From contig NZ_CANMAH010000003.1 in assembly GCF_947495825.1 (NCBI RefSeq), positions 161,065 to 225,064 on the forward strand: a stretch of DNA of 64,000 bases, given 5' to 3'. A model generated the notes under the pieces. The model made no database searches, had not been told where the DNA came from, and worked only from the letters and a program-made list of their open reading frames with translations. Made by a program: the position numbers and the translations under genes. The stretch is from an uncultured Psychrobacter sp. GTDB lineage: Bacteria; Pseudomonadota; Gammaproteobacteria; Pseudomonadales; Moraxellaceae. Within the stretch, counting starts at the first letter, position 1. Each line of letters starts with the position of its first letter. This document shows, piece after piece, positions 18,730 to 25,699 of the stretch.

Positions 18730-19353
18730 AAACGGTCCACTAGCTATGTAGTTAGTTCAAAATGTAAGCAGCTCAAAACAATAAAAGTACGTTCATCGCT
18801 GGTATAAATCTTCCTTGCTCGCTGTGCGCGTTGCCAGACAGAGGCGTTGTAAAATTTATTCCAGCAGCCTTTTGTTCTTTTTAACTTGTGCTCTTTTTAT
18901 ATTGAATCCATGATAACAAAGAAATAACAAGCAGTAAGAGATAGAAGAAACAATCAAAACTTACTCATCATAGGGGATAACAATGTTTTTAACAAATTTG
19001 CACCTTCTAGGATTGTTATCCGTAACGTAAAGGCTAGTCAAGCGCTAGGCAGTTGGGTACACTGTTGACATGAGGGCAGTATAATGATGACATCAGATAT
19101 TGGCATCATGATCCAAAGTCAAGCTGATAAATGGCGCATTTATTGCAAGCGCACTTGTTATAGAAATCGCCGTATAAGTAGTAACTGAGGTATAGTGCCT
19201 TATGATATAGGTCATTGATTGACCTCATTTATTATACCGATAACCTATTACATTAATAATGACATCTATTAATAACGCACCATGTTAACAAGTATTCTTA
19301 ATTAACAAGCCGCACCGCTTGCGACTTGTTAATATAATTTAGACCCAAAAAGT
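18730..19353. other. 624-bp spacer with a dispersed repeat and several inverted repeats
   Basis: No gene is visible. It contains one copy of the dispersed repeat (18800-18860), a 10-bp inverted repeat GGATAACAAT (18975-18984) with 19012-19021, and ATTAACAAG (19301-19309) with its complement at 19325-19333 just before the lipoprotein gene. TTAACAAG also occurs once more at 19285. The last group could be an operator. Confidence 0.5.
18800..18860. repeat. dispersed repeat, copy A
   Basis: Shares TCTTCCTTGCT, CTGTGC, CAGACAGAGGC and AAAATTT in the same order and spacing with 36867-36923. Both copies lie in long intergenic gaps, in the same orientation. Confidence 0.7.
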
Positions 19354-20037
19354 GTGAGTAAATTGCCCATGTGGAATAACAGCCTACAGACCTTTGCGGT
19401 CGGTATAATGATGGCAGCTGGTGTCTCATTGAGCGCGTGTAATGGCCCAACGCAAGAGGTCACCCCTGATATTGCTGACTCTGACAATACAACTGAACAA
19501 GCCCGTCCCGTCCAGGCAAGTCCTGCACCAGAGACAGACTTGGATGGGGCGACAGCTGAGCAAGGCACTCCAGTCAAGTATGATGTATCCTCATGGGGTG
19601 ACAAGCAAGTCCAGCCTATAAGTATACAAGAAGTTGATCAAATCAAATCAACCTTCGGCAAGGTCGTTACGACCGATGAGAATAGCTTGGACTATGCCAG
19701 CAACCCAGCAGTCAAATATCGCTTTATGGATACAGATGCGCCTTATCTGGACTTGATTGACTCTGAAAAATATCTCGAGCTTGGTTGGTACTTCGCCAAT
19801 CCTACTGACTCAGATAAAGAAAAAGAGCTGAGTAAAGCCCATGCGAAAAAGTCATATCAGCTTGCGCGTCAGCTCATGAATGACGATGGCGGAAAAGTCA
19901 TCTCAGATATGCTCAGAGGTCAAATCATAAAAAACAAAACCATTGGTGGACAAAAGATAGAGCTTGGCAAATGCGAGTTTTATAGTTGCATGCTGGTGCT
20001 AAATAAATCAGGTGAGCAACAAGCGGAAGACAGCTAG
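19354..20037 (+). CDS. lipoprotein of unknown function
   Basis: The 227-residue protein has an N-terminal hydrophobic stretch ending in the lipobox LSAC (Cys near residue 29), so it should be lipid-anchored. A disordered Thr/Glu/Pro-rich linker of about 40 residues is followed by a soluble domain (QPISIQEVDQIKSTFGKVVT, then HAKKSYQLARQLM near 170). I do not recognise the family. The GTG at 19354 and an ATG at 19369 are both possible starts; neither has a clear ribosome binding site. It ends two bases before pabC, which suggests co-transcription. Confidence 0.78.
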   Translation: MSKLPMWNNSLQTFAVGIMMAAGVSLSACNGPTQEVTPDIADSDNTTEQARPVQASPAPETDLDGATAEQGTPVKYDVSSWGDKQVQPISIQEVDQIKSTFGKVVTTDENSLDYASNPAVKYRFMDTDAPYLDLIDSEKYLELGWYFANPTDSDKEKELSKAHAKKSYQLARQLMNDDGGKVISDMLRGQIIKNKTIGGQKIELGKCEFYSCMLVLNKSGEQQAEDS

Positions 20038-20039
20038 GT

Positions 20040-21065
20040 ATGATAGCTAAGCTCAATAACAGTGAGTCCAATAGTAGTCAGCTTATTAACCATGTCTCCA
20101 AATGGCAGCGCCTATATCCGCAGTCTGATAATGTGGTTGCCAATGTAGATAACGCCGTTATAACCCCAGATAATCGCGGGCTGGCTTATGGAGATGGTTT
20201 CTTTACTACCATTGGTGTCATTGAAGGCTCGATATTATGGCCAGAGTATCATTATCAAAGACTGCTCTCTCACGCTCATGCATTACAATTAGACGTCGAT
20301 AGCGACTCGCTACTCACCACTTTGCAAGCCCACGCTCAGCAGCTACAACAAGGGGTGATAAAAGTCATCATCACGCGTGCTGTACAAGCTGTGCGTGGTT
20401 ATGGTTTTGCAGCAGATATGGATGCTAGCTCTTGTGAGGTTTGGTTAAAAGCAACCGCTATGACTATCGATACCGCGCAGCATGCTCAGCTGCCAGATGG
20501 TCACAGTGTATTGATACAACCTACGACATCGGCGGTATGTCTAACCGCGCAACTGGCTTGCTTGCCGCCACCGTTAGCAGGTCTCAAAAGCCTTAACCGA
20601 CTTGATAATGTACTGGCGAGCGGTGAGCTCCAACGTCTCAAAGCCAAATCATTAGAGTCCGATGCAGAATTAGGCATTGGTGAAGGATTGGTACGTGATA
20701 TGAGCGGTAGCTGGGTGGAAGGCACGATAAGCAATGTCTTTTATCAGTTGTCTAACGCCCAATCGACTGACTCTATCGATAAAGCTAAAGCCAATTATCC
20801 TGATGACTTTCTATTATCAGGTCAGTGGTTTACACCGCCGTTGACACAATCAGGTGTCGCTGGGGTGATGCGCCAAGTCATTATTGATGCTTTCGTTAAG
20901 ACCAAGACGCCAGTGATTATGCGCGCGTTAAATGACGATGATTTGCCAAATTTACGTGGATTGTTTTTTTGTAATGCTTTGCGCGGGGTGATGCCTATTG
21001 ATGGGCTTAGGTTGTTGGGTGGGGAAGTGGTTAAGTTATCTTCTAATCTGTCTAATAAACAATAA
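20040..21065 (+). CDS. pabC: aminodeoxychorismate lyase
   Basis: The 341-residue protein has the class IV PLP fold: GLAYGDGFFTTIGVIEG near the N-terminus, HYQRLLSHAHAL, KVIITRAVQAVRGYGF, LKSLNRLDNVLAS with the PLP lysine, and VEGTISNVFY. It converts aminodeoxychorismate to 4-aminobenzoate and pyruvate for folate. It is longer than the usual 270 residues; extra sequence lies before RGLAYGDG (about 45 residues) and around 245-265. It starts two bases after the lipoprotein gene. pabC is normally followed by mltG and tmk; here a 2.2-kb cassette intervenes, and its first gene overlaps the pabC 3' end by 14 bp. Confidence 0.93.
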   Translation: MIAKLNNSESNSSQLINHVSKWQRLYPQSDNVVANVDNAVITPDNRGLAYGDGFFTTIGVIEGSILWPEYHYQRLLSHAHALQLDVDSDSLLTTLQAHAQQLQQGVIKVIITRAVQAVRGYGFAADMDASSCEVWLKATAMTIDTAQHAQLPDGHSVLIQPTTSAVCLTAQLACLPPPLAGLKSLNRLDNVLASGELQRLKAKSLESDAELGIGEGLVRDMSGSWVEGTISNVFYQLSNAQSTDSIDKAKANYPDDFLLSGQWFTPPLTQSGVAGVMRQVIIDAFVKTKTPVIMRALNDDDLPNLRGLFFCNALRGVMPIDGLRLLGGEVVKLSSNLSNKQ

Positions 21066-21234
21066 GTTTAGTATCTATCATATCATCAGGATATAACACA
21101 ATATCTTCATTTCTATATTTTTCGCTCGCTTTTAGTATAGCGGTTTCGCCATCCTCGGCAGTCACTTCTATTAGAGCGCTCATCGTTTCTATGACCTCTA
21201 TTTGATAAGTTCTCAAGCCTTTTTTATCTGACAT
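21052..21234 (-). CDS. DpnD/PcfM-family small protein
   Basis: The 60-residue protein matches the DpnD/PcfM pattern: a Y-x-I/V-x-V-I-E-T start (YQIEVIETMSALIEVTAEDG), an Ala-rich helix ending in SEKYRNEDIVLYPDD, and a final T-x-L strand. The family is named after the second gene of the DpnI restriction cassette of Streptococcus pneumoniae, whose function is unknown. Finding it near a DpnI relative is therefore meaningful. A very strong ribosome binding site (GAGAGGAGAGGAAAG) precedes the ATG. Its last 14 bp overlap the 3' end of pabC on the other strand. The match is from memory of the family pattern, without a profile search. Confidence 0.82.
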   Translation of the reverse strand: MSDKKGLRTYQIEVIETMSALIEVTAEDGETAILKASEKYRNEDIVLYPDDMIDTKLIVY

Positions 21235-21304
21235 TACTTTCCTCTCCTCTCTTATTTTAAGTCAATATATTTAACATTATGCTTTTTAACATCGCAAAAA
21301 GTCT

Positions 21305-21374
21305 TAGAAGAAGTGATCGTCTTTTGTTACTGGCACTTGTGTCATGCGATAAATTGATCAATGATCACTTTTTT
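21305..21374. promoter_or_regulatory. divergent promoter region with a GATC-containing inverted repeat
   Basis: AAGTGATC at 21311-21318 and its exact complement GATCACTT at 21363-21370 flank the centre of the gap between the DpnD-like gene and the first paralog. A third GATC lies at 21356-21359 inside TTGATCAA. Three GATC sites within 52 bp is far denser than chance. An operator function is inferred only. Confidence 0.5.
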
Positions 21375-21401
21375 AGTCGTTCAATAAAAAGGTGAAAGTA
21401 G

Positions 21402-21968
21402 ATGAGCTCAGTATATGAAGATGAAAGAATTCCCTTGCAGATTCGACGGTTGATGATTTTTGATGGAATCTGCCATAAAGCAAAAAAATCTCCTGACGAA
21501 ATAATCCATTTATCAAAATTTACTCAATTATCATTAGGTGTCATGTATTTACAAGATTTCAAAATGTTTATCGCTTTTGGAGGTGTATTTGAATATGCAG
21601 AAACACGTGAAGAGGTTATTGAACAACGCATTAGAGTCTTTCCAAACGATGAACCAGTAACACGCGCGCTAACAGTCAATTTAAAGCAATTCACTCGACC
21701 TGCACGTAAACCTTTACAGTTACTGTGGTACTGGAACGCCTATGTTAAGAATAGAATGCATGCTTACATCGACTATCGGGAAGAAGTTTTTTTCCGAATC
21801 AATGATGAAATTGATTCAGAGTTTCCTCCCCATAAGTTTCATGATCGTTTAGTTGCAACAGCGCGTATGCCATTGTGGGATGATAGAGAAGAGTTGATTG
21901 CAGATGTGTATCGCGATAATAGAGGGCAACCGAAGCCTGAAAAATACAATGAAAAACGTTTAATATGA
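21402..21968 (+). CDS. cassette protein of unknown function, paralog 1
   Basis: The 188-residue soluble protein is homologous to the next gene. Shared blocks are RIPLQIRRLMIFD near residue 9, PDEIIHL, a VFEYAETREEV motif near 65, a PFT/QFT-x-PAR-x-PL segment near 103, and PPHKFHDRLVATARMPLW near 143-161. I do not recognise the family. There is no signal peptide, membrane segment or known catalytic motif. Its last residues (YNEKRLI) repeat the start of the second paralog. AAGGTG eight bases before the ATG supports the start. Base composition is AT-richer than the neighbouring core genes, suggesting transfer. Confidence 0.8.
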   Translation: MSSVYEDERIPLQIRRLMIFDGICHKAKKSPDEIIHLSKFTQLSLGVMYLQDFKMFIAFGGVFEYAETREEVIEQRIRVFPNDEPVTRALTVNLKQFTRPARKPLQLLWYWNAYVKNRMHAYIDYREEVFFRINDEIDSEFPPHKFHDRLVATARMPLWDDREELIADVYRDNRGQPKPEKYNEKRLI

Positions 21969-22087
21969 TTTAGACGGTGACGACCTCTTCAGTATTATTC
22001 ACTTATTTGAATCAATAAATGTCTAAATTCTATTATGTTTTATACAACAAGAGATAAAATATGCAACCAACCTACAATGAAAAACGT
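21945..22087 (+). repeat. 15-bp direct repeat joining the two paralogs
   Basis: TACAATGAAAAACGT occurs at 21945-21959 (codons 182-186 of paralog 1) and at 22073-22087 (codons 5-9 of paralog 2), in the same reading phase. It marks the boundary of the tandem duplication. Confidence 0.92.
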
Positions 22088-22591
22088 ATTCCTGTACAAC
22101 TTCGTCGGTTAATGATTTTTGATGAGATCTGCTGTAAAGCTAAAATGTTTCCTGACGAGATGGTTCACTTAAATTATTATTCAAATATCGCATTTGGTGT
22201 TATTTATTCTACGTTAAGCGATAAATATACAGCGTTTGGTAGCGTATTTGAATACGCACATACTCGTGCCGAAGTTGTTCAGCAAGGGTTGGATAAATTA
22301 GCTCACGATGAGTATATATCTAGTGCAATGACGGTTAAACGGCAGCCTTTCACTAAGGCTTGTCGTACACCTCTACGTCTATTATTGAGCTGGAGTAAAT
22401 ATGTTAGTAATAAACCTAGTTATTCATTGAGCAACGATATTAAGTATTTTTTTCCAGTAAATGATAAGTTAAAGCTAGACTATCCGCCTCATAAGCTTTA
22501 TGGACGTTTAGTGGCAAACGCCGATTTACCTCTTTGGAATAATGAAGTTAGTTTATTTTCCGATAATGTCCACGACCTAAAAACTCAATAA
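22061..22591 (+). CDS. cassette protein of unknown function, paralog 2
   Basis: The 176-residue soluble protein is a diverged copy of the previous gene product: RIPVQLRRLMIFDEICCKAK near residue 9, PDEMVHL, VFEYAHTRAEVVQQ near 66, PFTKACRTPLRLLL near 102, and PPHKLYGRLVANADLPLW near 143-160. Nothing known is recognisable. A modest ribosome binding site (AAGAGA) precedes the ATG. Its last 44 bp overlap the 3' end of the DpnI-like gene on the opposite strand, so the C-termini of both proteins use the same DNA. It was probably acquired together with that gene. Confidence 0.8.
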   Translation: MQPTYNEKRIPVQLRRLMIFDEICCKAKMFPDEMVHLNYYSNIAFGVIYSTLSDKYTAFGSVFEYAHTRAEVVQQGLDKLAHDEYISSAMTVKRQPFTKACRTPLRLLLSWSKYVSNKPSYSLSNDIKYFFPVNDKLKLDYPPHKLYGRLVANADLPLWNNEVSLFSDNVHDLKTQ

Positions 22592-23312
22592 TGCCTTTAT
22601 CGCGAAGAACTTGTAATTGCTGGCGGATTTTATCGTCAACGTGGTTGTTATCAGGGTGTTTGAGCTGGAGCTCATTGGTAAAAGAATAAACCTGCTGCAA
22701 AGAAAACTTGTCATCAAGTCTATCGATACACTGCCAAACATCTAATGTCCAACCACGTGTCTGCTGTGTTTGCTCACGTAAAAACAAGGTCTTTTGAAAC
22801 TGCTGGGTGACATTTGCGCGTGCTACGACTTTCTGGTCTTTGACTAAAAACACTTTTCCTGATTCTGGTACTTTACGCAAGTCGATATTGCAGCCGACCC
22901 AACCTGCGCGTTTGGCAGTTATTGATAAAGGTTTACGTTTTACAATCATATCCGACTTAAAAAAATGCTTAGGAATGATCAAAAAACTATTAACGGTGCA
23001 TTCTTTGGAGTAAGTCAAAAAGAAAAAACTTGGGTTATCTTCACTATTGATACGTTCAATCATAGTTTTATAAGCGCCATCATTGATGATATTGCTTAAT
23101 TTTGCCTTTTTACTTTTCAGCTCATATTGCTCGTCACAGTTTGAACAATAAAAATCAGCGACCGGCCTGCCATTAGTAAATTCAAATAACGGCTGAGTGC
23201 TACAGTTGGGGCAGTAACCATTGTTTTTCACCCATGCCTCACTAAGTACCCGAATCTTTTGAGCTTGAGAGTTATAGTTTTTAGCAAGGCTTTGATCGAA
23301 ATGTAGATTCAT
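22548..23312 (-). CDS. dpnC: DpnI-like methyl-directed type IIM restriction endonuclease
   Basis: The 254-residue protein has the same length as DpnI and appears colinear with it. NYNSQAQKIRVLSEAWVKNN leads into a zinc site (CPNC at 34-37, CSNC at 56-59). The PD-(D/E)xK catalytic core is intact: D53 in RPVADFYC and E64-x-K66 in YELKSKK. NDGAYKTMIERI, NPSFFFLTYSK, KRAGWVGCNIDL and the C-terminal winged helix IRQQLQVLRDKGIIEFLGRG (from residue 229) also match. DpnI cuts GATC only when the adenine is N6-methylated, so no partner methylase is needed and the host should lack Dam methylation. No strong ribosome binding site is seen. Confidence 0.95.
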   Translation of the reverse strand: MNLHFDQSLAKNYNSQAQKIRVLSEAWVKNNGYCPNCSTQPLFEFTNGRPVADFYCSNCDEQYELKSKKAKLSNIINDGAYKTMIERINSEDNPSFFFLTYSKECTVNSFLIIPKHFFKSDMIVKRKPLSITAKRAGWVGCNIDLRKVPESGKVFLVKDQKVVARANVTQQFQKTLFLREQTQQTRGWTLDVWQCIDRLDDKFSLQQVYSFTNELQLKHPDNNHVDDKIRQQLQVLRDKGIIEFLGRGHYRKIN

Positions 23313-23482
23313 AATAAGTTTTCGTTATTAATAGGTGAGCGTAGAAATACCAATAAAAGGTATTAATATTAAGCCATATAACTTAGCCTAAATGCCAAGT
23401 TAATCGATAAGCTATGCAAATACCATTGAAAAGCACACGGTTCAGTGCTAAATTCTAGCAAACATCTGCCTCGCGAGTTGCC

Positions 23483-24748
23483 ATGAGCAAGCCTACACCT
23501 GAAACGCCTCCTGAACGTCCTAATGATACTCCATCAGACAAGCGAGACGGCACTATTAACGACCCTGCTAAGACATCTCAAGACACTGAGACTGACGACA
23601 AAGCACCAGCGACAGATATTTCTTTGGTCAATGGTCAAAACACCCCGCGCGAGTACAAAAAAGACAACCAGTCGTTTTTTATGCAGCGTGGTTATCAGAT
23701 TTTATTGGTATTGGGACTGATTGCTGCCTTTTTATTGGTGATGGTCTATCAGACGTTGTTTGGTCGTATCGAGCAGCCCAAGCAAAAGGTGACGATTGAG
23801 CAGGGTGACACTTATTATGGCTTGCTTCCGCAGTGGCAACAGCAAATCCCGCTGTTCTCTGCCAGCATTGCCAAGTTTTATATCAAGTCGCAAGTAGATG
23901 CGCCGCTGCATGCAGGTATCTATCAATTGCCAGAGAACCCGACGATAGCAGAAGCATTGCATGTCTTGCAACAAGGTGCAAAGGTGGCAATGGTAAAAGT
24001 ACAAGTCATCGAAGGCAAGACAGCTAAGGACCTATATCAAAATCTACGCGACAACCCAGGTATCAAAAAAGAAGTACTGACCGCCGATAGTGACAATGCC
24101 AGTATCGCAAAAGCGCTGGATTTGGTGGGTATACTGCCTGACTCAGTGACCAATAGCGACGACCCTATTGTTAGCTACAATCTTGAAGGGTGGTTCACTC
24201 CTGATACCTATTATTATGGCGAAGATGCCAGTGACAAGCAGGTGTTGACTGATCTATATAAGCGCCAGCAGCAAGCATTGACCCTAGCTTGGGAAAACCG
24301 TGCACCAGACTTGCCGTATAAGACGCCTTATGAAGCATTGATTATGGCCTCTATCATCGAAAAAGAGACCAGTGTGCCTGAAGAGCGTGAGCTGGTGGCC
24401 GCCGTATTCACCAATCGATTGAATAAAGGGATGCGCATGCAGACGGATCCGACCATTATTTATGGCATGGGTAGCCGCTACGATGGCAATATTCGCCGTC
24501 AAGACATCGATGAGAAAACATCGTATAACACTTATCAGATTGATGGCTTACCACCAACGCCTATCGCCCTGCCATCTGCTGCTTCTATCGAAGCCACATT
24601 ACACCCAGCTGATAGCGAAGCCTTATATTTTGTGGCAACAGGCAATGGAGGTCATAAGTTTACCAATAGCTTGGACGAGCATAACCAAGCGGTAAGAGAC
24701 TACTTAAAAGTCATGCGTGAAAGAAAGTCCCAAATACCGCCAGAGTAA
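23483..24748 (+). CDS. mltG: endolytic murein transglycosylase
   Basis: The 421-residue protein has a disordered acidic cytoplasmic N-terminus of about 65 residues, one membrane segment at roughly 69-93 (ILLVLGLIAAFLLVMVYQTL), a LysM-like region, and the YceG catalytic domain with the essential glutamate near 293 (IIEKETSVPEERE). RMQTDPTIIYGMG, SYNTYQIDGLPPTPIALP and ATGNGGHKFT are all conserved. It cleaves nascent glycan strands in the periplasm. The normal upstream neighbour pabC is separated from it by the DpnI cassette; tmk follows 101 bp downstream. The cytoplasmic tail is longer than in E. coli. Confidence 0.95.
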   Translation: MSKPTPETPPERPNDTPSDKRDGTINDPAKTSQDTETDDKAPATDISLVNGQNTPREYKKDNQSFFMQRGYQILLVLGLIAAFLLVMVYQTLFGRIEQPKQKVTIEQGDTYYGLLPQWQQQIPLFSASIAKFYIKSQVDAPLHAGIYQLPENPTIAEALHVLQQGAKVAMVKVQVIEGKTAKDLYQNLRDNPGIKKEVLTADSDNASIAKALDLVGILPDSVTNSDDPIVSYNLEGWFTPDTYYYGEDASDKQVLTDLYKRQQQALTLAWENRAPDLPYKTPYEALIMASIIEKETSVPEERELVAAVFTNRLNKGMRMQTDPTIIYGMGSRYDGNIRRQDIDEKTSYNTYQIDGLPPTPIALPSAASIEATLHPADSEALYFVATGNGGHKFTNSLDEHNQAVRDYLKVMRERKSQIPPE

Positions 24749-24849
24749 GAGAGTAGCAACGAGTCTTGGTTACGAGTGTTAAAGGCTCGATAGCCATTTT
24801 TATTTTGCATAAAAATAAGTAAAACAATTTTGAAATACAAGGCAATACC

Positions 24850-25557
24850 ATGTCAGCATCCATAAACACACAAGCGGCCCAACTGGCTATTCAAAAAGGA
24901 GCGTCTGACGTAGAAACGCCAAGCAAGAATGGACGCTTTATCAGCTTTGAGGGTACCGAAGGTGTGGGCAAAACAACAGCTATCGAGCAGCTTTGCACGC
25001 GTTTAGAGATGGCGGGTATTGACTATCTGCGGACACGTGAGCCTGGCGGTAGTCCATTCGCTGAGCGTCTGCGTGCCATTTTATTAGACCCTACGACCGA
25101 CATCAACGATGACACGGAGCTATTGCTATTGTTTGCCGCTCGCTGCGATCATATTCAGCAAGTAATTGTACCAGCATTACAACGCGGTACTTGGGTCATC
25201 TGTGATCGCTTTACAGACTCTACTATCGCCTACCAAGGCTTTGGTCGTGCGCAGGGCGATAGTGAGGTATTAACAAAAATTGAGACGCTTATTGCACAGT
25301 TTGTTCCAAGGTTGCCTGAGCTGACACTTTGGCTGGATCTACCTGTGCTCGAGGGCATGAGCCGTGCAGGCAAACGCAGCGTGGCCGATCGTTTTGAGCA
25401 GCAGGCGCTGGCGTTTTTTACGCAAGTATATAGAGGGTTTGATACGCTTGCCACTGCGCATCCTGAGCGTATTCGTCGCATTGATGCATCAGGTACTACC
25501 AAGGAGGTTAGCGCGCGTATCTGGCAAGCGGTTGAGTCGCAGTTTGGGCTTGTTTAG
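24850..25557 (+). CDS. tmk: thymidylate kinase
   Basis: The 235-residue protein has the P-loop FEGTEGVGKTT near residues 33-42, the DR[YF] motif in CDRFTDSTIAYQGFGR, the REPGGSPFAERLR substrate loop and the lid region GMSRAGKRSVADRFE. It phosphorylates dTMP to dTDP. About 28 residues precede the usual start of the family; there is no later Met before the P-loop and AAGG lies upstream of the ATG, so the extension appears real. holB, its usual neighbour in enterobacteria, does not follow. Confidence 0.95.
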   Translation: MSASINTQAAQLAIQKGASDVETPSKNGRFISFEGTEGVGKTTAIEQLCTRLEMAGIDYLRTREPGGSPFAERLRAILLDPTTDINDDTELLLLFAARCDHIQQVIVPALQRGTWVICDRFTDSTIAYQGFGRAQGDSEVLTKIETLIAQFVPRLPELTLWLDLPVLEGMSRAGKRSVADRFEQQALAFFTQVYRGFDTLATAHPERIRRIDASGTTKEVSARIWQAVESQFGLV

Positions 25558-25613
25558 GTTGTTTCTAAGCGTGTAGCGTTTATAATCACTCTTATATCTA
25601 TAACCTACTAAAC

Positions 25614-25645
25614 AAAAACCCCAGCTTTAATAGCTGGGGTATTTT
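25614..25645. terminator. bidirectional terminator between tmk and the antiporter gene
   Basis: ACCCCAGCT pairs with AGCTGGGGT around a TTAAT loop, with five A before and T-rich sequence after, between convergent genes. Confidence 0.9.
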
Positions 25646-25699
25646 ATTGCATTAAGATAAAGTGCTGCTATGACAAACTGACGTTACTGTTTATCTGGA

